Source of the DNA: an uncultured Bacteroidota bacterium
Lineage (GTDB): Bacteria > Bacteroidota > Rhodothermia > Balneolales > Balneolaceae
NCBI GenBank assembly: GCA_913057895.1
Contig: CAJXOH010000014.1
Coordinates: 1 to 38,975 of the forward strand
DNA: 38,975 bases
Direction: 5' to 3'
The notes beneath the pieces were generated by a model, which was given only the letters and a program-made list of their open reading frames with translations, was not told the DNA's origin and searched no databases. Positions 18,091-26,061 of this stretch are shown here, in pieces. The first letter of the stretch is position 1, and each line of letters opens with the position of its first letter. The translations under genes and the position numbers were made by a program.

Positions 18091-18290
18091 AACTCCTAAC
18101 TTCTTAAAGCTGTGTTAAGAAAACGTTATCGAGAGGTTAACAAACCTTAATGTGAGAGTGTATTCTCTCTATTAGATTGGCACACAATTAGTTGAGACTA
18201 TCTATAATAACGTAGATGTAAAAAATTTTTACGCAGATTGAATCCCAAGGGTGCTTCTTTGCTCAATAATTGGATCCAATTATGTACTTA
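18091..18290 (-). promoter_or_regulatory. Probable regulatory spacer upstream of the TonB-receptor operon, with an 18-bp palindrome
   Basis: This 200-nt AT-rich spacer contains a perfect 18-bp palindrome, ATAATTGGATCCAATTAT, at 18266-18283, and a second dyad (GTAAAAA-A-TTTTTAC, about 18218-18232). No ORF or clear terminator is visible. The palindrome begins 8 nt past the PHP-lipoprotein stop and about 175 nt upstream of the receptor start, so it could be an operator or a weak transcript-end hairpin; no T-tract follows it on the - strand, which favours an operator. No confident -33/-7 promoter pair was found. Confidence 0.35.
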
Positions 18291-20165
18291 TTATTGGATT
18301 TCGAGCTGTCGCAATCCAAAAGGTTGAGTGTATGTTGTTCCACCACTTCCATGAATTTCAGCTCGGACATACGTTGCGCCCTTATCTAGAGTTGAAATAT
18401 CAAGTTCAGATCCTGTATGAACTATTTCTTCCATCGAGACCCATACATATGCGTCTTCTCGAACTGGTATTCCATTTTCAGATGCCAGTACACGAATAAT
18501 CCCTGATTCTGAATCAACATCTACTTCTACAATATCGGGCGTGAATTCCTCTGAAGGTTCCTCCCCGCGGTACAAACTCACGGAGGAGAAATAGAAAGCG
18601 CCATCAAGAAAAGCTTGCCTTAATTTCTCTGGATCATTGTCATCCATTGGGAATTCAACCCAATCGCCAGCAAAATGTTGCATAGTATGCATATCGTCAG
18701 TAGCAGTACCCCAAATGGGTCGATCAGGCATCATTGATGATAAAAGACGATCCCATAGGTTTTTATCGAGTGGGTGCTCATCGATTGGTCTAGTTCCATT
18801 ATGAACTTCCATAGCCACTAAGTGTCGATGACGTTGATAAAGATCAAGATACATTGCCAGTGCATCATCTGGCACTCTTTCCCATTCTACGGGTGCAACG
18901 CTTATCGCTTGATTTGAAGACTGCTGAAGTAAAGGTGAACTGTTTGTTGTTTGCTTTGGGGCATAATCACCTGAAATATCCCCATTATATGGACCTGATA
19001 CCCCTTCACCTGTATCCATTATCATTTGATTACGGTCACTTTGCCAATCCTCTTCGAATAGAAATTCAAGTAATAGATTGTCTCTATTATTTAGGATCTC
19101 CCCTTTTGCACGCGACAAAAGCTCTTGAGATGTGAGAGCTCGACTCCATAGTCTCATGTCATCCAAGTCTCCATGAAAGGCAAGATCTCCCCCTCTATGA
19201 TCTTGTCCTAAATAAAATGACTCTGCCAACAGTTCATAATTACCTGCTGTATCATCTGTACGACTCACCTCTTCTCCGTTTAGATAAAGAATCACCTCTC
19301 CACCACGACGCACAGCTGCCAAATGGTGCCATTGCCCATCCGTCACAGGTACCCCGGGATCTATAGAAAGATCCGTGGTTTCTATTCCCACAAGGTCGTC
19401 ATTGGCAGGATCAACATACACCCTTATGTGGTTATCGGTATGTAGCTCTAAATTGAGAACCCCATCGCTAGATCCCCCATTACCCATTAGAATATTTCTT
19501 CCTATATCCTGAGTCCGAAACCAACTCTCAATGGTAAAGTCTCCAAGTGTAACCTCTCTAATCTCTGGAGATAATGGCACTCTAACTCCTACTTGAGGGG
19601 CAAACCATGATGGCCAATGCATTGTCGGATGCGCCAACATTGCTAGCCCTTGTGAACTAAAAGCATTAAGCTCATCAAGTACCCCATGTAAATCTTCTAA
19701 AGGTGCTTCAAATTCACTAAAGAGACTAATGGTATGATGATTCCGAGAAAGTTCATTCCCTGGAGGACCAAACATGCCCAGTAGATCAGGGTCTCGATTT
19801 TCATACCCATCAGGTCGTTCTATATCCCCACGCTGGTATCTCTCCCATGCAAGTTCACTAGCTTCCATAGACTCAAATTCTGTCCAAGGCCATGTCACAT
19901 GATCATGATCTGTAAGTGCAAGAACAGAATATCCTTGATCGTGATACATATCGACAACCTTGTGAGGCACATAATGGCCATCACTTTGGGTCGTGTGGGT
20001 ATGGAAATTGGCCTTTTGTCTTTCCGATACGCTCCAATCAACCTCTTGGTATGGATTTAACACTACCTCAAGGCGTGTCTCGGGCGATGGCTGGCAGGCT
20101 GATAGAGTTGTCGCTACAACAAAAAGAGCGGTGAATTCTTTTATGTAAGGGGATACTAGTTTCAT
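18291..20165 (-). CDS. PHP-domain lipoprotein with inserted LamG domain
   Basis: 624 residues. Lipobox TLSAC with Cys 24. The PHP metallophosphoesterase fold starts at about 52: NFHTHTTQSDG (His 55, His 57), LALTDHDHVTW (Asp 86 to His 89), then LFSEFEAP and MLAHPTMHWPSW (about 175-186). The PHP chain is interrupted at about 190-375 by a LamG/laminin-G-type sandwich (FTIESWFRTQDIGRN, DGQWHHLAAVRRGGEVILYL, FHGDLDDMRLWSRALTSQEL) and resumes at about 420 (YLDLYQRHRHLVAMEVHNG, WGTATDDMHTMQHFAGDW). A small C-terminal sandwich follows (about 540-624). The PHP metal ligands are retained, so a phosphoesterase role at the cell envelope is plausible. The gene is downstream of the phosphonatase-like hydrolase by 45 nt, on the same strand. 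Confidence 0.8.
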   Translation of the reverse strand: MKLVSPYIKEFTALFVVATTLSACQPSPETRLEVVLNPYQEVDWSVSERQKANFHTHTTQSDGHYVPHKVVDMYHDQGYSVLALTDHDHVTWPWTEFESMEASELAWERYQRGDIERPDGYENRDPDLLGMFGPPGNELSRNHHTISLFSEFEAPLEDLHGVLDELNAFSSQGLAMLAHPTMHWPSWFAPQVGVRVPLSPEIREVTLGDFTIESWFRTQDIGRNILMGNGGSSDGVLNLELHTDNHIRVYVDPANDDLVGIETTDLSIDPGVPVTDGQWHHLAAVRRGGEVILYLNGEEVSRTDDTAGNYELLAESFYLGQDHRGGDLAFHGDLDDMRLWSRALTSQELLSRAKGEILNNRDNLLLEFLFEEDWQSDRNQMIMDTGEGVSGPYNGDISGDYAPKQTTNSSPLLQQSSNQAISVAPVEWERVPDDALAMYLDLYQRHRHLVAMEVHNGTRPIDEHPLDKNLWDRLLSSMMPDRPIWGTATDDMHTMQHFAGDWVEFPMDDNDPEKLRQAFLDGAFYFSSVSLYRGEEPSEEFTPDIVEVDVDSESGIIRVLASENGIPVREDAYVWVSMEEIVHTGSELDISTLDKGATYVRAEIHGSGGTTYTQPFGLRQLEIQ

Positions 20166-20210
20166 GGCTATTCGTTTTTGACTCCTGATTTATGACTGCG
20201 AAGTTGAGCT

Positions 20211-20915
20211 TTAAAAAAGTTCAGGTAAATCCTTTACGCTGTTCAGTATGTGGGTGTGTTCAATGGGCCCTAAAACATCAATTGAGTTTGCTCCACTTAG
20301 TACACCAATATTCATCGCTACGGATGCATTTTTTCCGCTAAGTAAATCCGCTGGTGTATCGCCTAGTTTTGCAACTTCTTTCACATTTTGAATCCCAAGT
20401 TCCTTCATTGCGTAATAAATCATAAATGGAGCGGGTCGCCCAACACCACCAGTATGTTCAACATCAATGGCTATATCTATCAACCCGCGCTCTTTCCACT
20501 GAAGGCCTTTCATGATGGCATTGGTGACATCTCGGTGAAAGCCTGTATCTGTTGCTACTTTGATTCCATTGGCATGACACCATTCAAAGGTATCCTCCGC
20601 ACCCGGCATCGCTGAAACATTCTCTTCATAATATTGAATCATGATTTCAGTGTAGCGATGAAAAATAGTCATTGCTTCTTCTTCTAGTTCAGGGAGATGT
20701 TGTTTCTCTAAGTCCTCAAACTTTACATCAATTCCTTTTGTTTTGGCCAAAAAGAACTGGTACAGGTGAATTTTATTTGTCCCAATGGTTCGTTCAAAGT
20801 CTTGTAGTGAGACATCGAGTTTGAACTCTTTAGCTGCTTCATATAAACATTTTGCTACTGCATTATCGTCCTCAACAGTGGTTCCCGAAAGGTCAAAGAT
20901 GGCTAATTTAATCAT
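20211..20915 (-). CDS. Phosphonatase-like (PhnX-like) HAD hydrolase
   Basis: 234 residues, full length for the family. HAD motif I is IFDLSGTTVED with nucleophile Asp 8; like PhnX, it has a small residue rather than a second acid at D+2. A cap-domain lysine (IGTNKIHLY, Lys 48) sits where phosphonoacetaldehyde hydrolase has its Schiff-base lysine. Motif II is ATDTGFHRD; the pre-motif-IV basic residue is arginine (GVGRPAPFMIYYAM), as in phosphonatases; motif IV is KLGDTPADLLSG. These features match the group I know as phosphonatase-like hydrolases (TIGR03351). The expected reaction is C-P cleavage of an aldehyde phosphonate, but this group's substrate is not certain. The protein is cytoplasmic. 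The neighbouring alcohol dehydrogenase resembles the one associated with phosphonate catabolism genes. Confidence 0.82.
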   Translation of the reverse strand: MIKLAIFDLSGTTVEDDNAVAKCLYEAAKEFKLDVSLQDFERTIGTNKIHLYQFFLAKTKGIDVKFEDLEKQHLPELEEEAMTIFHRYTEIMIQYYEENVSAMPGAEDTFEWCHANGIKVATDTGFHRDVTNAIMKGLQWKERGLIDIAIDVEHTGGVGRPAPFMIYYAMKELGIQNVKEVAKLGDTPADLLSGKNASVAMNIGVLSGANSIDVLGPIEHTHILNSVKDLPELF

Positions 20916-21007
20916 GTACTTGGTTTGTTTTTTGTTGTGAAAAAATTCAAAAAAGTTCTGTAGGTCGCTATTTCAAGATGCGATGATGACAGTGAGTTGT
21001 GACTGTT

Positions 21008-22090
21008 TCATGAAGGCCGTACACCAACACGTAAGTATCGAGATGATGATGCGAGGTCGAATGCTTCCTTCATTTGGTCTAGATTGCCTGCATCAAATAC
21101 ATGGTCCTCGAATGGAAATTCATGATAGTGATCTGTGATAAAGCGAACCCCTGCTTTGAAATCATCCACATTGTAATTGTGTAATCCTTTAAAGGTCAAA
21201 CACTTTCTTATAACCTGCTCAGAATCCAATTCAACCTTCCTTTGTGGAAATGTACCTCCAACCCATACTGCTATCCCTCCAACATCTAACAAATCAAGCC
21301 CCCATTCCATGGATTCAGCAACTCCACTATATTCCAAAAGCACATCCAATACATTCTTCAAAGATGCTTTTTGTTCAGGATTCTTGTTTATGATTTGAAC
21401 ATTGTGAAGGTGGGTTGCCCCAAATGATTCTGCTGTCTTCAGACGATTGCTGTCAATGTCCATCACATGGATTTCCTTTGCTCCTTCAGCCTTGGCCATA
21501 GCCACAGCAACACAACCTAACATCCCAGCGCCAATGATTCCTACTCGTTTTGCCTTCAGGGAACCAGCCAACCGTATAGATCCTGAAACAGTACAGACTG
21601 AGCAGTTGATTATTGAAGCAACTGCATCTGGGACGTGATCATCCAAAACAGCTAAGGGTGTATGTTTGCGAACAATGGTATGTGAGGCAAAACCACCATG
21701 CAAATGACTATCGGGGGTAATCCTCTCATGTCCATATTTAAAGAGGCTTGCTGCTTTCTGAGGGATTCCCTTTTGTGACATCGGATCTCCAGGGTCACTC
21801 GCAAATATACCCCATGTAACGCGGTCTCCTTTGAGAATCTTTCGGCCAAATACATCAACGTTTTGCTCTGACGAAACATCCACTACTTGACCGATTGTCT
21901 CATGACCAAGTATCGTAGGTGTTTTCTCGGTTCGCTTTCCTAGATAGGTGTTCACATCACTTTTACAGATAGAAGAGAAGGTGTTTTTTACAAGTATTTC
22001 ACCGTCCAAAAGTGCTGGAAACTCAACAGACTCAATATCTAAAGGATTATCTGGGGCGGTAAATACAACTGCTTTTGCTTTATTATGCAT
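21008..22090 (-). CDS. Zinc-type alcohol dehydrogenase of the phosphonate-associated type, lacking structural-zinc cysteines
   Basis: 360 residues from ATG at 22090 (a TTG directly before it is the only other option). Medium-chain dehydrogenase: catalytic-zinc motifs SSICKSD (Cys 42) and GHETIGQV (His 63, Glu 64), a later Cys in IINCSVCTVSG, and the NAD-binding fingerprint VGIIGAGMLGCVAVA. The phrase IPQKAASLFKYGHE resembles the proposed phosphonate-catabolism alcohol dehydrogenases (TIGR03366, as I recall it). The four positions of the structural-zinc loop (x2, x2, x7 spacing) are Asp 99, Asp 102, Ser 105 and Ala 113, so no structural zinc is expected. It lies 14 nt after the secreted phosphatase gene and 92 nt before the phosphonatase-like gene, probably oxidising an alcohol intermediate (inference). 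Confidence 0.82.
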   Translation of the reverse strand: MHNKAKAVVFTAPDNPLDIESVEFPALLDGEILVKNTFSSICKSDVNTYLGKRTEKTPTILGHETIGQVVDVSSEQNVDVFGRKILKGDRVTWGIFASDPGDPMSQKGIPQKAASLFKYGHERITPDSHLHGGFASHTIVRKHTPLAVLDDHVPDAVASIINCSVCTVSGSIRLAGSLKAKRVGIIGAGMLGCVAVAMAKAEGAKEIHVMDIDSNRLKTAESFGATHLHNVQIINKNPEQKASLKNVLDVLLEYSGVAESMEWGLDLLDVGGIAVWVGGTFPQRKVELDSEQVIRKCLTFKGLHNYNVDDFKAGVRFITDHYHEFPFEDHVFDAGNLDQMKEAFDLASSSRYLRVGVRPS

Positions 22091-22104
22091 CAATACTAGT
22101 AATT

Positions 22105-23874
22105 CTAGGAGAGCATCGTTACGGGTAATGATGCTGTTTGATGATTTGCTTTTAATAGAATGAGATAGAATCCTGTGGGTAGACCTTCCAATGAGACCGC
22201 TTGTGAAAAAGTACCTCTTCCCATAAATCCCAAGTCGTATGTCTTAATTCTTTGCCCTAAAACATTAATAACATCGATTGTTACGTTCCCTTTTTCAGGA
22301 AGTTCAATATTCAATTGTACATCAGGATTGAATGGATTCGGAAATGCTCGAATAGAAATCTTGGATGGCAATGTGCTTTGGCTGCTAGCCCCTTCTAGTG
22401 AGGTTGCGCTTGGAAAAGCAAAATCTACGACGACCGGTACGTGATCTGAGGCTTCTTGAGTATCTAATCGCTCAAGTCCATCCGCTACGCCACCAGGAGT
22501 AAACGCTTCCTCAGGAAAACTAGGTGTATGGAGTGAAAACGAGCGTTTTTGTGTCAAAACAGAGCCTGAATACACAATATAGTCGAGTCGTCCTGCTCCA
22601 TACGACGATCGCGGGCTGTACCATGTGAAGCTTGTTGGCATAAAGGGGTTTGGGGCTTTGCTATCCTCAAATGATGACCCATCCCAATCGGGGGTCATAT
22701 CTGGACCATAGCTTGGATCGGTGTATTCCCCATGCACTAGTGTGCGTTGCTGGTCAGCGTCACGCACCAAGTTCATATCACCAGTGATAATGATGGGCGT
22801 CCCATCCTCTAGGTGAAACGCTTCGGGGCCCTCCCCTTTTTTTGCACGATCTATAAACTGCATCATGTTGTTAAACGCCAAACGGCGGCCATCATCATTA
22901 TTGCAACAAGGAGGATGGGACGAAAGTACCATCATGGGCTGCCCCTCTTTATCCACCATGTAAACGGTCGTCTCTTTATCGATTTGAGAAGATGCAACGA
23001 TTGGATAGCGCGAAATCAAATGGGTATCCCCTTCTCCAGCTGCGTGTCCTCCATGATACCAAGCCTCACCCTGGTCAGAAGGTAGCCACTGCTCAAATAG
23101 TGAAGCGAGTTGTTCAGAGGAATAATCATAGACCTCTTGAACCCCTATCAAAGCTGGATCTAATGCCTTAAATATTCGCCCAAAACGAGGGTTAATCAAG
23201 ACATCAAACGGATTATCGCGATACACATTGTAGCTCACAACGCGCATGTCGCTTTCATCCTCTTTATCAAAACTAAAAGAGGATGGCTGATACACTTGAT
23301 CGCTCATTGAGTATGAAAGCACACCCGTTTCTTGCTGCAAAGTAGCCCCTTTAGCAATCGCCACTTGTATTGTGCTTCCTTGTAGCCACGGCTCGCCATC
23401 CAGGAGAATTCGTCGATCAATGACGACCTCAAACTGTGTAGAAGAAACGGTTGGAGAGTTGACCATCCCCATTTCATAGGATGACTTTTCCTGGGTTGAA
23501 TTACTCAAATAGGCTGTAATCTCTCGATTGCCAAAATCGACCAAGAGCTCTGCACCCAATGTGTTCCCTCCTGAGGACCAAGCTCTGCCTGTTTGAGCCA
23601 AACCATCAGCATCAATTAGCCATCTGTACTGGTGGCCATCTTGCAAGATGATCTCCTCTGCGAATTCTAAGTATAGATATAGATAGCGATCATCGTTGGT
23701 TAGCTTCACCGTTTTCACACCCGAGATGGAGGCAGATTGTTCAAATAGTGGCTCAATATCAGCCCAATCATCGTATGATTCGTCCAACTGGATTGCTTGA
23801 GCATGCAATGAGACAGGCATTAAAAAGAATGCAAAGACAAGTAAGCTTCGTAGGATAGTCGAACAGTAATGCAT
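22105..23874 (-). CDS. Secreted endonuclease/exonuclease/phosphatase-domain protein with T9SS tail
   Basis: 589 residues. Signal peptide 1-25 (ending SLHAQ). Residues about 26-190 are a beta-sandwich resembling CBM9-type binding modules (YDDWADIEPLF, YLYLYLEFAEEI). The EEP (DNase I-like) domain spans about 208-488: VVSYNVYRDN, IGVQEVYDY, SSHPPCCNNDDGRR, ITGDMNLVRDAD and the terminal EASDHVPVVVDF, so all main metal and catalytic motifs are present. The tail (about 508-589, FPNPFNPDVQLNIEL to YLILLKAN) is a T9SS sorting domain. It probably cleaves phosphodiesters or phosphoesters outside the cell (DNA, phospholipid or inositol phosphate cannot be told apart). First gene of the - strand group with the dehydrogenase and phosphonatase-like genes; its promoter must lie in the 187-nt divergent spacer. 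Confidence 0.87.
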   Translation of the reverse strand: MHYCSTILRSLLVFAFFLMPVSLHAQAIQLDESYDDWADIEPLFEQSASISGVKTVKLTNDDRYLYLYLEFAEEIILQDGHQYRWLIDADGLAQTGRAWSSGGNTLGAELLVDFGNREITAYLSNSTQEKSSYEMGMVNSPTVSSTQFEVVIDRRILLDGEPWLQGSTIQVAIAKGATLQQETGVLSYSMSDQVYQPSSFSFDKEDESDMRVVSYNVYRDNPFDVLINPRFGRIFKALDPALIGVQEVYDYSSEQLASLFEQWLPSDQGEAWYHGGHAAGEGDTHLISRYPIVASSQIDKETTVYMVDKEGQPMMVLSSHPPCCNNDDGRRLAFNNMMQFIDRAKKGEGPEAFHLEDGTPIIITGDMNLVRDADQQRTLVHGEYTDPSYGPDMTPDWDGSSFEDSKAPNPFMPTSFTWYSPRSSYGAGRLDYIVYSGSVLTQKRSFSLHTPSFPEEAFTPGGVADGLERLDTQEASDHVPVVVDFAFPSATSLEGASSQSTLPSKISIRAFPNPFNPDVQLNIELPEKGNVTIDVINVLGQRIKTYDLGFMGRGTFSQAVSLEGLPTGFYLILLKANHQTASLPVTMLS

Positions 23875-24061
23875 TAATAAGGAATTAATTTGAACACTAA
23901 GATAGTATGCCTGAGGCTTTTTGCCCTATAGATGAAGACTTGTTTGTCTTAGATTGAAGAAATTTAACGAAAGCATAATGGCAGTCTTCGTTTCAAGTAG
24001 GCATCATAGATTAAACTAACCGCGTATTCCTATCCAGATTTCATCATTCAGACTTTATCCT
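23875..24061. promoter_or_regulatory. Divergent promoter region between EEP protein and choice-of-anchor I genes
   Basis: This 187-nt AT-rich spacer separates two divergent genes for secreted proteins, so promoters for both must be here or at its edges. I could not pick a convincing -33/-7 pair on either strand, and no ORF, hairpin with T-tract or long repeat is visible. Confidence 0.4.
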
Positions 24062-25999
24062 ATGAATCAACCACAACGACGATCTCAACTATGGCTGTAT
24101 AGATTCATTGCCGCATTCTCTTTGGCAATGCCATCGATAGCGGTACAAGCCCAACCATTGATTGACTTGTCTAGTGAAGCACAAGGCCTTACGATTCAAT
24201 ACCATACAACCTTTCACACGGGCATTTATGATCAGGGGGCTGCTGAAATCACCGCATATGATCCAGAAACCCAGCAATTGTTCTTCATTAATGCATCCAA
24301 CAATGAATTGGTCGCATTAGACATCTCATCGATTGATGCACCCACTGTCCTCAGCACGGTTGATGCAACAGCGTACGGAGGAGCTGTCAATTCTGTCGAT
24401 ACATATAGGCAATGGGTCGCAATTGCTGTCGAGGCCGATGTCCAAACAGATTCCGGGTTCGTGGTCGTATTTCGAGCGGAGGATCTTTCTTATAGTCATC
24501 AGTTTACAGTAGGCCCACTGCCAGACATGCTAACGTTTACGAAAGACGGTACCCTATTGACAGCAAATGAGGGGCAGCCAAGTGTTGATTATTCGATCGA
24601 CCCTCCAGGATCTGTGACCATTATCCGAAACGCCTATGATCCTAATGAAGCAACCATGGTTCATGCAGGCTTTGAGGCGTTTCAAGTAGATGAACTTGTG
24701 GCGGAAGGGGTTCGGATTTCTGTGGATGTTGACGAGGCTGGCATGGATTTAGAGCCCGAGTATATTGCAGTAAGCCCCAATGGAGCGACAGCCTATGTAA
24801 CGCTGCAAGAAAACAATGCCCTTGCACTCGTGGATATCGCAAATGGCGCCATCACCGATGTTGTAGCGCTGGGGGCAAAAGATCATCGTCTTGAGCAAAA
24901 TGTGTTGGATGTATCGGATCGTGATGGAGAAATATCGCTGAAGACTTGGCCTATTAAGAGCCTCTATATGCCCGACGGGGTTGCCACATTTGATGTGGAT
25001 GGCCAAACCTATGTACTCACAGCAAACGAAGGGGATTCTCGTGAGTTTGGGTCGTATTCCGATGAGGTTCGGATGAAGGATTTGGACGTGGATCCATCGG
25101 TTTTTCCATCCTCAATGCTCAGTGATGAGAATCTGGGTCGATTACAAGTAATGAAGCCTTTCCACCCAAGCCATTTCAATGAATCTGGCAAGGTTCAAGA
25201 GGTGTATGCTTTTGGGACTCGAAGCATGAGTGTTTGGGATGAGTCTGGGACGCTGGTCTTTGATACTGGCTCTCAGATTGAAGAGACCCTCGCACGTTTG
25301 TTGCCTGGCTCATTCAATAGTGACAATGCCGAAAATGACTCCTTTGATGACCGAAGTGACGCAAAAGGACCCGAACCTGAAGCTGTAAGCGTCGCTACGA
25401 TTGGTGAACGAACCCTGGCGTTTCTCGCTCTAGAGCGTATCGGAGGAGTCATGATCTATGATGTGAGTGTCCCAAGCAACCCACAGTATGTGGGCTACGT
25501 AAATGGGAGAAATTTTGAGGTACCGTTTGACGAAGATGACTCCGATGCACAAACTCTTGCAGCCGTTCGCGAATCAGGTCCAGAAAAGATCACGATGATA
25601 GCACCGGACGATCATCCAATTGGGAAATGGGTGATGGTGGTGAGCCAGGAGAGTACCGGTTCGATCTCCTTTTACACCTTAGAACTGGGCACACAAACCT
25701 CCAATGAATCGATCCATTCGGGGACCCAAAGCGATCAATACGTCATTTTGCATCAAAACACACCCAACCCTTTCAATCCAGAGACACGAATTACCTTTAA
25801 TCTCAATGAGGCAACCCAAGTTGCACTATCCGTTTTTGATGTAACAGGAAAGAAGGTCCAAACATTACGAAATGGATTGTTTTCAGCGGGCACACATGAA
25901 GTTGGCTTTAACGGCTCTTCTCTAGCAAGTGGGATTTATATGATTGAATTACGGACCAAACATCAAACCCTTCAACGATCGATGGTTTTGGCAAAATAG
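24062..25999 (+). CDS. Choice-of-anchor I beta-propeller protein with T9SS tail
   Basis: 645 residues. Signal peptide 1-30 (ending VQAQ). Residues about 40-540 match the phrase pattern of the choice-of-anchor I family: GIYDQGAAEITAYDPETQQL, LPDMLTFTKDGTLLTANEGQ, LEPEYIAVSPNGATAYVTLQ, TYVLTANEGDSREFG, DAKGPEPEAVSV and ERIGGVMIYDVS. The fold is a large propeller; the catalytic role is not established, although I recall members being fused or adjacent to alkaline-phosphatase or 5'-nucleotidase modules. The tail (NTPNPFNPETRITFN, ending RSMVLAK) is a T9SS sorting domain, so the protein is predicted to be on the surface or released. It is divergent from the EEP-phosphatase operon and ends at a terminator. 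Confidence 0.85.
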   Translation: MNQPQRRSQLWLYRFIAAFSLAMPSIAVQAQPLIDLSSEAQGLTIQYHTTFHTGIYDQGAAEITAYDPETQQLFFINASNNELVALDISSIDAPTVLSTVDATAYGGAVNSVDTYRQWVAIAVEADVQTDSGFVVVFRAEDLSYSHQFTVGPLPDMLTFTKDGTLLTANEGQPSVDYSIDPPGSVTIIRNAYDPNEATMVHAGFEAFQVDELVAEGVRISVDVDEAGMDLEPEYIAVSPNGATAYVTLQENNALALVDIANGAITDVVALGAKDHRLEQNVLDVSDRDGEISLKTWPIKSLYMPDGVATFDVDGQTYVLTANEGDSREFGSYSDEVRMKDLDVDPSVFPSSMLSDENLGRLQVMKPFHPSHFNESGKVQEVYAFGTRSMSVWDESGTLVFDTGSQIEETLARLLPGSFNSDNAENDSFDDRSDAKGPEPEAVSVATIGERTLAFLALERIGGVMIYDVSVPSNPQYVGYVNGRNFEVPFDEDDSDAQTLAAVRESGPEKITMIAPDDHPIGKWVMVVSQESTGSISFYTLELGTQTSNESIHSGTQSDQYVILHQNTPNPFNPETRITFNLNEATQVALSVFDVTGKKVQTLRNGLFSAGTHEVGFNGSSLASGIYMIELRTKHQTLQRSMVLAK

Positions 26000-26003
26000 A
26001 CCA

Positions 26004-26030
26004 GTGAAAGGCGGTTTTTTGTGCCTTTTT
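26004..26030 (+). terminator. Intrinsic terminator after the choice-of-anchor I gene
   Basis: A 6-bp stem (AAAGGC at 26007-26012, GCCTTT at 26023-26028, extendable by a G-T pair) with a 10-nt loop is followed by T residues on the + strand, just after the stop at 25999. The - strand orientation has only three Ts after the stem, so it is a weak terminator for the convergent nos gene. Confidence 0.65.
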
Positions 26031-26061
26031 CTAAGTCAACGATCTAGGTGTCGATTTTACC

